Made by a program: the position numbers and the translations under genes
In this document: positions 1-10,102 of the stretch, piece by piece
How positions within the stretch are numbered: position 1 is the stretch's first letter
Layout: the number at the start of each line of letters is the position of its first letter
Notes under the pieces: generated by a model
What the model saw: the letters and a program-made list of their open reading frames with translations, nothing else
Told to the model about the DNA's origin: nothing
Databases searched by the model: none
NCBI GenBank assembly: GCA_037974665.1
Contig: CM075765.1
Location: 60,972,247-61,036,246 of the forward strand
Reading direction: 5' to 3'
Source: Ehretia macrophylla
Taxonomy: Eukaryota > Streptophyta > Magnoliopsida > Boraginales > Ehretiaceae
DNA length: 64,000 nt

Positions 1-279
1 AAATTTGTCAAATTGGCCTCATTTTTTGCATTTTAAAGCCATATTAACTAAAGAAAAATTAATTATAGCTAACAACAATTAAAATATAAAATTTAAGTCA
101 TCTAAATACTAGTTTCACTATTTGCTGAGGACTAGAAACTGTTCTCTACCTATCGCTCTCGATATGCAATGCACGTTGCGACAGTAAAGAAGTAGCAATT
201 AAATCTCAAAGAATCTAAGAAAATATAATTTTCAAAATAATAAACAAGAAATTTTCACATTCCGGGCTCGGGTATTACA
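1..279 (-). repeat. RT1 3' LTR, U3 end only
   Basis: The reverse complement begins TGTAATACCCGAGCC at 279, the same start as the RT2 LTRs, and matches the outer part of the 5' LTR at about 7222-7500. The rest of this LTR is outside the window. Confidence 0.88.
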
Positions 280-292
280 CCCTCTTCCCCTT
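280..292 (-). other. RT1 polypurine tract
   Basis: On the minus strand a run AAGGGGAAGAGGG sits directly before the LTR start TGTAATACC. This is the expected plus-strand DNA primer position. The same arrangement is seen in RT2 at 20793-20805. Confidence 0.8.
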
Positions 293-299
293 AAAACAA

Positions 300-560
300 T
301 TACACCCATACAATTCTTACCTGGTCAACAAACAACTTCGGATACTGATTCCGAACTTGGTCCTCTCTTTCCCAAGTTGATTCCTCAAACCCATGATGAT
401 TCTACAGAACCTTTATTAACAGAATACTCTTCCTATGAAGCTCCTGAATTTTTCGATCCATAATTCGAATCGGTTTCTCTTCATAAGACAATTTTTCTTC
501 AATCTGCAAAGGCTCAGGTTCAAGTAAATGTGAAGGATCTGGATGGTTTTTCTTTAACAT
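300..560 (-). pseudogene. RT1 C-terminal chromodomain-like tail
   Basis: After VFHVSMLKK and [16 protein letters not shown] comes KVL, then a TAG where relatives have Trp, then a degraded chromodomain-like end (NHHGFEE, EREDQV). Such tails occur on chromovirus integrases and may guide insertion to heterochromatin. Assignment as a chromodomain rests on this short pattern only. Confidence 0.6.
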
Positions 561-639
561 AGACACGTGGAAAACATCGTGCAGTCTCAACAAGCTCAGA
601 GGCAAAGCTAACCGACAAGCCAAAGGACCTACCTTTTCG

Positions 640-1640
640 CTGATCTCATACGGACCCATATACCTAGGACTAAGTTTCCCGCTCTTACCGTGCCGAATCA
701 ATCCCTTCCGAGGAGAAATCTTAAGAAACACCCAATCTCCCAAATCAAACTCAAGATCCCAACGGTGCTTATCCGCATAACTCTTCTGACGACTCTGAGT
801 TGTAAGCATACGCTGGCGAATAAGGTGAACATTATCTACCATCTTAATCATCTCAGGTAACACAGTCGGATCAACTGTTCTCATCTCTCCAACCTTTTCC
901 CAATATAACGGGGATCTGCATTTACCACCATACAACACCTCGTAGGGAGCCATACCTACAGTAGATTGATAACTATTGTTGTAGGTGAACTCCGCTAAAG
1001 GCAAAAACTTCTCCCAATTCTTCCCAAAGCCTAGCACACATGCCCAGAGCATGTCTTCCAAGATCCTGATAGTTCTCTCAGACTGGCCATCAGTTTGTGG
1101 ATGATATGCAGTGCTGAAGCTCAATTTAGTTCCCAAGGCCTCTTGCAACTTCTACCAAAAACGGGATCAAAATCTAGGATCCCTATCTGACACTATACTT
1201 TGTGGCACACCATGCAATTTCACAATATTAGCAACATAAAGCTCAACTAGCTTATCAAGGCTATCCTGTTTGTTCACGGGAATAAAATGTGTAACTTTAG
1301 TCAAGCGGTCCACAACAACCCCAACAGAATCACATCCTCTCAGAGATCTAGGAAGATCGGTTACAAGGTCCATTGTTATATGTACCCACTTCCATTGCGG
1401 AATCGACAACAGTTGCAGAAGCCCAGCTGGCCTTTGATGCTCAACTTTAACCCTCTGACAAGTCAAACATCTGCATACATACCCAGCAATCTCCCTCTTT
1501 ATATTGTTCCACCAGAAGTGTTGTTTCAAATCTCTATACATTTTAGTACTGCCCGGGTGAATCGTATACCTCGAATTATGTGCCTCGGACAGAATCTCAA
1601 TCTTCAAAGTCGGATCACCAGGAACACACACCCGGTCCCT
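640..1640 (-). pseudogene. RT1 integrase region
   Basis: The HHCC zinc-binding part ([11 protein letters not shown] ... CLTCQRVK) is followed by the catalytic core, with [18 protein letters not shown] and [12 protein letters not shown] carrying the D, D and E positions. The GPY/F-type segment [10 protein letters not shown] comes next. The core is split by a TAG (CAG in origin) near 1153, next to a frame change. It would insert the DNA copy in the host genome. Confidence 0.9.
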
Positions 1641-1870
1641 GAATCTGAAGATACCATCTGTATGTAATTTAAACTCCGACTCTCCCCCTTTTGATTTTTC
1701 TTGGATCTTCAAGATGTGAGGATCAGTCTTCTGAGCCTCTCTGATCTGTTCTTGCAACCCTGACTGAATCTGCAAACTAGCAAATCGAATCCCTACCTCA
1801 GTAGCTTCTGGCTTCCACGAACAAATTTCTTCCAAAGTCTCCCAATCCTTGATAATTAAGCTTGCAACAA

Positions 1871-2225
1871 TAGGCTTTCGGCTCAAAGCATCAGCAACAA
1901 CATTTGCCTTACCTGGCACGTATTTTATAGAATAGTTATAACTACTCAATAGCTTTAGCCATCTCCGCTGCCTCATATTCAAATTCTTCTGTGAAAACAA
2001 ATACTTGAGACTCTTGTGGCTAGTAAATATTTCAAATCTGCTACCCCACAAATAGTGACACCACTTCTTCAAAGCAAATACAACTGCAGTTAACTCAAAG
2101 TCATGTGTAGGATAATTGACTTCATATGGTTTCAACTTCCTAGAAGCATAAGCAATCACCTTACCATTCTGCATTAAAACACAGTCCAAACCTTCTTTAG
2201 ATGCATCACTGAAAACAACAAAGTT
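1871..2225 (-). pseudogene. RT1 RNase H region
   Basis: It begins at NFVVFSDAS and ends near ADALSRK, within an open stretch from 2531 to 1167. The motif normally TDHKSL reads TSHKSL here (RT2 keeps TDHKSL), so a catalytic aspartate is missing. It would degrade the RNA strand of the RNA-DNA hybrid during reverse transcription. Confidence 0.87.
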
Positions 2226-2531
2226 CTCTGTTCCCTCAGGTAAAGCTAGTATATGAGCTGTAGTTAATCTCTTCTTCAATTCTTGAAAACTGGATTCACA
2301 TTTGGCATCCCAGTTATAAGCAACTTTCTTTCGAGTCAACTGACTCAAAGGTCCAGAAATTTTGGAAAAGTCTTTAACAAATCTCCGGTAGTAACCTGCC
2401 AATCCAAGAAAACTCCGAATCTCTGACACCGTCTCAGGTCTCTTCCAAGATGAAACAACTTCAATCTTAGCTGGGTCCACTGAAATCCCTTGATCTGAAA
2501 TGATATGACCTAGAAAAGATATCTGATTCAA

Positions 2532-3290
2532 TCAGAACTCGCACTTGCTGAATTTAGCAAAAAGCTTGTTTTCCTGCAAAGTCTGTAGTACAATCTTCAA
2601 TTGTTGTTCATGCTCAGCCTCATTCTTCGAGTACACTAAAATGTCGTCAATAAAGATTATGATAAACTGATCAAGATAAGGTCGAAAAACCCTCTGTATT
2701 AAGTCCATGAATGTCGCTGGTGCATTCGTCAATCCAAACACCAACACAACAAACTAATAGTGGCCATATCTAGTCCTGAATGCCATCTTTGGTATATCGT
2801 CACTCCGAATCCTAAGTTGATAGTAACCCTGCCTCAAGTCAAATTTGGAGTAAACACTCGCACCCTGCAACTGGTCAAACAATTCTTCAATCAACGGCAA
2901 GGGGTATTTGTTCTTAATCGTGACTTGATTAAGTCCCCTGTAATCAATGCATAACCGTAGCGTGCCATCTTTCTTTCTCACAAACAACACAGGTGCACCC
3001 TACGGTGAAGAACTAGGTTGTATAAACCCTTTCTCAAGCAAGTTCTGAAGCTGAATTTTTAATTCTTGAAGTTCAGCGGATGCCATTCTATAAGGACTTC
3101 TAGAAATTGGCACAATGCCTGGCACAAGATCAATCACGAACTCAATCTCCCTATCCGGTGGTAAACCCGGTAATTCCTCGGGAAATACACCAGGGAAGTC
3201 TCTAACAATCAGAACCTCATTCAAACTCAACTTATCAGTAGGCTGATTGATCAAATAAGCTAAGTAAGCTTCACAACCCTTATTCAACAA
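2532..3290 (-). pseudogene. RT1 reverse transcriptase region
   Basis: Recognisable RT blocks are [63 protein letters not shown] and the catalytic [10 protein letters not shown] (FIDD at 2643-2654). The frame is broken near 2998 (TAG in place of the Trp codon of PWGAP), near 2752 and at 2531 (TGA for TGG). The catalytic aspartates are still encoded, but a full-length enzyme cannot be made. Confidence 0.93.
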
Positions 3291-3339
3291 CTTAGAGGAC
3301 TTGATCGCTGATAAAAGAGGAATTCAGGTAGCCCTGCAG

Positions 3340-3700
3340 TTCCCAACAATCTCTAGTACCGGTAGGTCAGGAACCTGAAGATAAACAATCTTCATTCTAC
3401 AATCCAACTGAGCATAATATTTCCACAACCAGTCCATTCCCAAAATAATTTCAAAGTCACGGAATGGCAGTATAATTAAATAAGCAGGAAATTTACGGTT
3501 CTCAATGCATATATCACAACATTTGCAAATAGACTCGGTAACAAATTTTGCACCCAAAGGCGTACTAGCTTCAACTTCATGCGGCAGTTTATCAATGCAA
3601 ACATTCACAGATCGTGCACATGCAGGAGTTATAAATGAATGTGTAGCTCCAGGATCAACCAAAACTTTAACTGGCTGAGTATTGAGAAGAAAGGTACCTT
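3340..3700 (-). pseudogene. RT1 aspartic protease region
   Basis: The active-site segment reads VLVDPGATHSF (DPGA encoded at 3645-3656). It is followed by the ILGMDWL segment that closes the retropepsin fold in plant gypsy elements. Most relatives have DSGA or DPGA here, so the site itself looks preserved. A TGA near 3324 (CGA in RT2) breaks the frame just downstream. The protease would cut the Gag-Pol polyprotein. Confidence 0.85.
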
Positions 3701-4910
3701 CCACTATAGCTGTAGTATCGGGTAGCTCCTCTGCATCCAGTGCAAAGACCCTAGCCTGAACCCTCTGTGCTGGACGTGCACCTGCAATCCTATTCTGAAC
3801 ACCCTGGACTTCAGTACGGCACTGAACATTGTCATACTTAGGGCAATCTCTCACCCTATGGTCATCACTCCCACAACCAGTGCATTTACCATACTTTCTC
3901 CAACAATTTGCCTCAATATGCCCCGATCGATTACAAAAGTTATACTGCTGATTTTGCCTTACAATAGTGTTTCCCGTAGGTGCTGGGGCTCTGGCAGTAG
4001 TAGGAACTGTAGCTCCCTGCTGGGGTCTAGTCACAGCTGGCCTAGCCTGAATCTGCTGCTGTGGCTGATACGGACGTTGCTAAGGAACCTGTGCAGAAGT
4101 CTGATACTGCCTCGGCTGACTGTGGCTGCTCTGGCCCAAATACTGCTTATTGCTCAGGTGACTGCTCTCAGCTAACATCTCAGCCTTCCGTTTCTCAAAC
4201 TTCGACGCTGCCTGGAATGCATCGGGAAAAGTAGTGTAGGTTTGCCCAGTCAAATGTAGCTGTATGTCCATTCTCAGCCCACGAACAAACCTATGAATCA
4301 TCCTCCTAGCTGGCCGTACCAACTCGGGCATATACCTCGACAGGCTGACAAACCTAGCCTCATACTGTGCAACAGTCATGTTTCCCTGCTTCAGGGCCAC
4401 AAACTCATCCTCCCTCCTTTCCATAGCCATCTCGGGAATATACTTGTCCCGAAACTCACTTACAAAATCATCCCACAAATGCAGTACATCCTCACAATCT
4501 CACCTCTTCCGGACAGTATTCCACCACTGCTCTGCATCACCCTCAAACAGGAATGACGCATAATCTATTCTTGCCTCATCAGTGTACCTCAAAGCGGTGA
4601 AAATTTTCTCAACACGATTAATCCATCTCTCGGCTGCCTTATCATCCGGCTCTCCGAAGAACTTTCCCGGCTCGTGCCTCAAGAATTTCTCCAACTGGTT
4701 ATTCTCAACCCTATACCCCTGTCCACCAGGATTAGCTTGATTTCCCTGGGGATTATTATTCCTGTCCTGCCTCTGCTCATGCAGTACCTGGGTAATCCGG
4801 TTAACTGCTGTAGTCATAGTAGCCATAAACTGCTCAGGCAACGGTTGCTGACCCTGTTCTGCTGCCTCTTCATGTGACCCTATACCTTGAGTACCACGAC
4901 GTGGCGGCAT
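3700..4910 (-). pseudogene. RT1 gag region
   Basis: The N-terminus is MPPRRGTQG. The gag core includes EKFLRHEPGKFFGEPDD, ERWINRVEKIF and DAEQWWN, then FVSEFRDKY and QYEARFVSLSRY, typical of the plant retrotransposon gag domain. Two CCHC knuckles follow near 3850-3960. The second (CTGCGSDDHRVRDC) is intact. In the first the leading Cys is Tyr, whereas RT2 keeps Cys. Stops fall near 4497 (TGA for TGG) and 4080 (TAG for CAG). It packages element RNA in the particle. Confidence 0.88.
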
Positions 4911-5223
4911 AGTAGCAATTCACAATAGCTGGCAACATTTAAAAGCAGTTTATAGACAGAAATATAGCACATAAGATTAGATAACACTCAAGTCAATAAC
5001 AATCACATATTCTAACACGCAGTTCACATAACACAAGATTGACATGCCAAACTAATTCACTTTAAACACATAAGCACTCTAAGTTCACAAAGTCATGCTA
5101 TAACACTTTCTTTCCACTTAACAATCATACAATAACACTCTAGCTTTTTGGACCTTTACCCCACAGACCGAGAAACATATCCCGGCTCATGCAAGACTAT
5201 CATGCTCTGATACAATCTAAAGA
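4911..5223 (-). other. RT1 untranslated leader with tRNA-iMet primer site (5204-5215)
   Basis: No coding is seen between the 5' LTR and gag. The primer site on the minus strand reads TTGTATCAGAGC, one base off the TGGTATCAGAGC that pairs with the 3' end of plant initiator tRNA-Met, and lies 8 bases from the LTR edge. Confidence 0.8.
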
Positions 5224-7502
5224 TGTCACGCCCCGACCCGACCCTGAAAAGCCAAGCCCGGACCCGACACACGGACAGAGTCTCCCCTGTACCGTGGACG
5301 TTCCGAAACCCTACATTCAATATAATCTTCAAGAACCCACAACATTCATTTGAAACAAGCCAACATTCTTTTAGAAAACATACATCTTTTCATTAACAAC
5401 TTCGCAACCCAAAAATGAGATGCATACTACACAATTATTTATGCCACTAAACAATTAACCATTAGCATGCATTTCCTTACTAGTCACATGAGTATATATT
5501 TACAACATTACAACCTTTAATCCTTTACAACATAAGACCATCTAGGCCTCAAAATAGATACTACATACAAGGCTATAAGCCTCAAAATAAAGCGACAACC
5601 AAGCATTAAACACATCAAGCATGGCTCGCACAAAAGTCTGGCAACCAACCACCAGCAAAGCAAAGAAGTGCTATCACGGAAACACCTCTATCTGCTCCTC
5701 CTCCTCTATTACCTCAATTGGGTCTACTTCAACTTCTCTAGTAAAAAATATAGTATAGAGAAGAAAGAGCAAAAACTATTGCTCAGCGAGGGCAATTGGT
5801 CTCAAGGACGGAGATGAGAGGAGTATGCAATGCAATTAGTCAAGCAATTCATACAAATATCATATAGATAAACAATTAAAGCCACCAACAACAAAACAAA
5901 CATTTAAGCTATAAACACTCAATCAAAGGATACGATACTCTTTCCACGAGCAACTTTCAATCACAAATTCGATGACGACGCGCCGGCCCAAACCACCTTA
6001 TAACACCAGTTTGGAATACCCCGGAAGTATCCATCAATCTACGACCCAAATCTCCCTGGGAGGCATCCCAAGCGAGAAGAGGGAGTAGCCACGGAGCTAG
6101 AGCAACGAACACTGGCAACCCGAGGCTACCCAGAGAGGCCCATCACTCACGGGCGGGACACTATGCAATGCAAGACTCGATACAAGGCGATAAACGAGCA
6201 ATAAAGCCACACGTGGGAGAATAGCAAAGTAGGTTACTCTCGTACGCAATAGCAACAGTTGATAAGCATTTCAATCAAAATCAATTTAAACAAGTATATC
6301 AAGCAACCCTAAGCATTCTGTAGGCATAATATCAAGAAAACAAGTAAATCACAAATCGGCCCCAACTATCAAAACACTACCATTTCCAAACGAGCCACGA
6401 GTTCTGGAAACCGACTTCCCCAACCCTCCTAGGTCACCATAAGGCATGTCTAAAGACCCTGAAACCTTACCTAACCCTAGAATTCACGCAAATTCCTGAT
6501 TTCTCCCTTTGCTCGTTTGAACTACAACTATATCAACCAAACACCCAACCAACGCCATAATCGTACCAAAAGTGCTTCCATGGCCTCTCGAAACAATGCC
6601 AACACGCAAAACGAGAAAACACCAAACTCGAACTAAACGACCCCGACTTTCACCAGGGCATATTTCCCATTTTTTTCATTACGCAACCTAAACAAATCAT
6701 GCATTTAGACATTATAGCATACCTAGCACCTTTTAACATCAATAGACAGCATAACAGTGCAACTTCATCATTTCAAGGGTTTACTATTCATAAAACACTA
6801 TTCAATTGGCATTTTAAATTGCAATCTCAACATTTAACCGCAGAAAATGTTAAAAAGCTATAAATACACGTTCTACGATTGTCAAGGAACATTCTAGAAG
6901 CATCAAAATGCTTTAAACAACAATCTACGGATAAATCTCAAAAATCACAAAGTTGACATACATAACATTTAAATGCACAAATAACGTAATTCCCTCACCT
7001 TAGGCACTCCTAGTCGCTAGGAAAACAATGCTGGACACCTCAGAAATCACCCCGCACGAGCTCAAGCGAAGATTTGAATTTTTGAAGGTTGAATTTTTTT
7101 TTTCTTTCCCTCTTGTTTCAGCTAGCTCCCTCACTGATTTCAGCTTTTATTTCTTTTCATTTTGCTTTGTTTTAACTATTTAAGATGACTACTTGGTCAA
7201 AGGGTCAAAGCCCTTGGTCAAATAACTTAAAATTGGCCAAATTGGCCTTATTTTGTGCATTTTAAAGCCATATTAACTAAGCAAAAATTAATTATAGCTA
7301 ACAACAATTAAAATATAAAATTTAAGTCATCTAAATACTCGTTTCACTATTTGCTGAGGGCTAGAAACCATTTTCTACCTATCGCTCTCGATATGCAATG
7401 CACGTTGCGACAGCAAGGAAGTAACAATTAATTCCCAAAGAATCTAAGAAAATATAATTTTCAAAATAATAAACAAGAAAATTTCACATTCCGGGCTCGG
7501 TA
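5224..7502 (-). repeat. RT1 5' LTR
   Basis: Inner edge TGTCACGCCCC at 5224 (end of U5 on the minus strand). The outer edge is interrupted near 7500, where the terminal sequence is replaced by the RT2 junction; the missing end is at 23099-23109. It is about 2.3 kb and mirrors the RT2 5' LTR. A donor-like AAG|GTGAGGG has its intron side starting at 6998. An acceptor-like TTTTTTACTAG ends near 5738; RT2 has ACAG here. Confidence 0.9.
5767..6241 (-). other. Three-stem-loop module in RT1 5' LTR
   Basis: H1 is at 6217-6241 (loop CTACTTT), H2 at 6012-6032 (loop containing TTCCGG) and H3 at 5767-5784 (stem GAGCAA/TTGCTC). Order and spacing match the module in all other LTRs of the window. The last H1 pairs are weakened by one change relative to RT2. 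Confidence 0.65.
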
Positions 7503-7507
7503 ATTGG

Positions 7508-9788
7508 TGTAATACCTGAGCCCGGAATGTGAAATTTTCTTGTTTATTATTTTGAAAATTATATTTTCTTAGATTCTTTGGGATTTAATTGTTACTTCTT
7601 TGTTGTCGCAACGTGCATTGCATATCGAGAGCGATAGGTAGAGAAAGGTTTCTAGCCCTCAGTAAATAGTGAAACTAGTATTTAGATGACTTAAATTTTA
7701 TATTTTAATTGTTGTTAGTTATAATTAATTTTTTCTTAGTTAAAATGGCTTTAAAATGCACAAAAAAAGTCATTTGACCCAATTTTAAGTAGTTGACCAA
7801 GGATTGACCAACTTTGACCTAACTTGTCACCTAATAAGCTTATAACATAACAAAAAAAAACAAACAAACAAAAATAGCTCAAGAGCAGGCCGAGAGCTTA
7901 GAGGGAAAAAAAAACCTTTCAACTTCCAATCGTTCAATCTTCGCGTGAGCTCGTGCGGGGTGGTTTCCAAGGCAACCAGCACTGTTTTCCTAGCAAGTAG
8001 GAGTACCTAAGGTGAGGGAAGCATGTTATTTGCACATTTAAATGTCAAGTATATCAACTTTGTGATTTTTAGATTTTATCCGTAGATTGTTGTTTAAAGC
8101 ATTTTGATGCTTCTAGAATGTTCCTTGGCAATTGTAGAATGTGTATTTATAGCTTTTTAACATTTTCTGCAGTTAAATGTTGAGATTGAAATTTAAATTG
8201 GTTGTTGAATAGTATTTTATGAATAGTAAACCCTTGAAATGATAAAGTTGCTCCGTTATGTTGTCCGTTGATGTAGGAATATGCTAGGTATGCTAGAATG
8301 CCTAAATGCATGGTTTGTTTGGGTTGCGTAGTGGAAAAAATGGGAAATATGCCTTAGTGAAAGTCGGGGTCGTTTAGGTCGAGTTTGGCATTTTCTCGTT
8401 TTACGTGTTGATATTGTTTCAGGAGGCCATGGAAGCACTTTTGGTAAGATTATGGCGTTGGTTGGGTGTTTGGTTGGTATAGTTGTAGTTCAAACAAGCA
8501 AATGGGGAAATAGGGACTTTGCGTGAATTCTAGGGTTAAGTAGGGTTTCAGGTCTTTAGACGTGCCTTATGGTGACCTAGGAGGATTGGCGAAGTCGGTT
8601 TCTAGAACTCGGGGCTCGTTTGGAAATGGTAGTGTTTTGATAGTTGGGGCCGATTTGTAATTTTGCTTGTTTTCTTGAAATTATGTCTATAGAATGCTTA
8701 AGGTTGCTTGATATACTTGTTTGAATTGATTTTGATTGAAATGCTTATCAACTGTTGCTATTGCGTGCGAGAGTAACCTACTTTGTTATTCTCCCACTTG
8801 TGGCTTAATTGCTCGTTTATCGCCTTGTATCGAGTCTTGCATTGCATAGTGTCTCGCGTGTGAGTGATGGGCCTCTCTGGGTAGCCTCGGGTTGCCAGTG
8901 TTGGTTGCTCTAGCTCTGCTGCTATTCCCTCTTCTCGCTTGGGTTGCCTCCCAGGGAGTTTTGGGTCGTAGATTGATGGATACTTCCGAGGTATTCCAAA
9001 CTAGTGTTATAAGGTAGTTTGGGCCGGCGTGTCGTCATCGAATTTGTGATTGAAAGTTGCTCGTGAAAAGAGTATCGTATCCTTTCAATGAGTGTTTACA
9101 GTTTTAAATACTTGCCTTGCTTTATTGATGGGTTATTGTATCTCTATATGATATTTGTATGAATTGCTTGGCTAATTGCATTGCATACTCCTCTCATCTC
9201 CGTCCTTGAGACCAATTGCCCTCGCTGAGCAATAGTTTTGCTCATTCCTTTCTATACTATATTTTTTACAGGAGTAGTTGAAGCAGATCCTATTGAGGTA
9301 ATAGAGGAGGAGGAGCAGGTGGAGGTGTTTCTGTGATAGCACTTCTTTGCTTTGCTGGTGGTTGGTGGCCAGACTTTTGTGCGAGCCATGCTTGATGTGT
9401 TAAGTGCTTGGTTGTCGCTTTATTTTGAGGCTTGTAGCCTTGTATGTAGTATCTATTTTGAGGCCTAGATGGTCTTATGTTGTAGAGGATTAAAGGTTGT
9501 AATGTTTTAAATATATACTCATGTAACTAGTAAGGAAATGCATGCTAATGATTAATGGTTTAGTGGCATAAATAATTGTGTAGTATGCATATCATTTTTG
9601 GGTTGCAAAGTTGTTAATGAAAAGATGTATGTTTTCTAAAAGAATGTTGGCTTGTCTCAAATGAATGTTGTAGTTTCTCGAATATCATATTGAATGTAGG
9701 GTTTCGGAACGTCCGCGGTACAGAGGAGACTCCGTCCGTGTGTCGGGTCCGGGCTTGGCCTTTTGCAGGGTTGGGTCGGGGCGTGACA
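7508..9788 (+). repeat. RT2 5' LTR
   Basis: It runs from TGTAATACCTGAG to GGGGCGTGACA, 2281 bp. A weak TATA-like TATAACA lies at 7841. A donor-like AAG|GTGAGGG has its intron side starting at 8012. An acceptor-like ATTTTTTACAG ends at 9271. Confidence 0.92.
8769..9244 (+). other. Three-stem-loop module in RT2 5' LTR
   Basis: H1 is at 8769-8793: GAGAGTAAC pairs fully with GTTATTCTC around loop CTACTTT, using one G-U pair. H2 is at 8978-8997: GGATAC and GTATTCC around a TTCCG loop. H3 is at 9226-9244: TGAGCAA/TTGCTCA, a perfect 7-bp stem ending 27 nt before the acceptor-like CAG. Confidence 0.7.
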
Positions 9789-9796
9789 TCTTTAGG

Positions 9797-9808
9797 TGGT
9801 ATCAGAGC
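9797..9808 (+). other. RT2 primer binding site (tRNA-iMet)
   Basis: TGGTATCAGAGC starts 8 bases after the 5' LTR. It is complementary to the 3' end of plant initiator tRNA-Met, the usual minus-strand primer of plant gypsy elements. Confidence 0.9.
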
Positions 9809-10102
9809 ATGATAGTCTTGCATGAGCCGGGATATGTTTCTCGGTCTGTGGGGTAAAGGTCCAAAATGCTAGAATGTTATTGTATAATTGTTAAGTGGAA
9901 AGAAAATGTTATAGCATGACTTTGTGAACTTGTAGTGCTTATGTGTTTAAAGTGAATTAGTTTGGCATGTCAATCTTGTGTTATGTGAATTGCGTGTTAG
10001 AATGTTTGATTGTTATTGACTTGAGTGTTATCTAATCTTATGTGCTATATTTCTGTCTATAAACTGCTTTTAAATGTTGCCAGCTATTGTGAAATTGCTA
10101 TT
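9809..10102 (+). other. RT2 untranslated leader
   Basis: About 290 bases separate the primer site and the gag ATG. I see no coding sequence here. It would be expected to hold packaging signals, but none is recognisable. Confidence 0.6.

Larger units (their letters stand above)
300..4910 (-). pseudogene. RT1 gag-pol polyprotein pseudogene
   Basis: The start ATG is at 4910 (MPPRRG...). The homologous frame runs to a TAA at 300-302. The open reading frame is interrupted about eight times; breaks lie near 4495, 4080, 3324, 2998, 2752, 2531, 1150 and 402. Where the ancestral codon can be inferred by comparison with RT2, most are CAG to TAG or TGG to TAG/TGA; the break near 3324 is CGA to TGA. Domains in order are gag with two zinc knuckles, aspartic protease, reverse transcriptase, RNase H, integrase and a chromodomain-like tail. 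The polyprotein would make the virus-like particle and the enzymes for copying and inserting the element. The first zinc knuckle has lost its first cysteine (Tyr), and the RNase H motif TDHKSL reads TSHKSL, so catalytic residues are lost as well. Confidence 0.92.
1..7502 (-). mobile_element. RT1: Ty3/gypsy LTR retrotransposon (chromovirus, Tekay/Del-like), degenerate, cut by window start
   Basis: This is a minus-strand element with the order 3' LTR (1-279, incomplete), polypurine tract, gag-pol pseudogene (300-4910), primer site and 5' LTR (5224-7502). The domain order gag, protease, RT, RNase H, integrase is that of Ty3/gypsy. The C-terminal extension and tRNA-iMet primer suggest a Tekay/Del-like chromovirus, but that clade call is an inference. 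The final bases of the 5' LTR are at 23099-23109, displaced by RT2. They are followed directly by 5S spacer, so RT1 inserted in the 5S array; the right-hand target flank would be CCCAG (23110-23114), with its partner outside the window. Many in-frame stops make it non-autonomous today. Confidence 0.9.

Noticed and set aside
402-4910. Plus-strand frames opposite RT1 gag-pol (such as 1287-1667 and 3858-4175)
   Set aside because: These are antisense shadows of the degenerate minus-strand gag-pol, with no domain of their own.
5224-9788. Inverted RT1/RT2 LTR pair as a fold-back sequencing or assembly artefact
   Set aside because: The two arms differ at many positions and by small indels, and the displaced LTR tip at 23099 gives a coherent nesting history.
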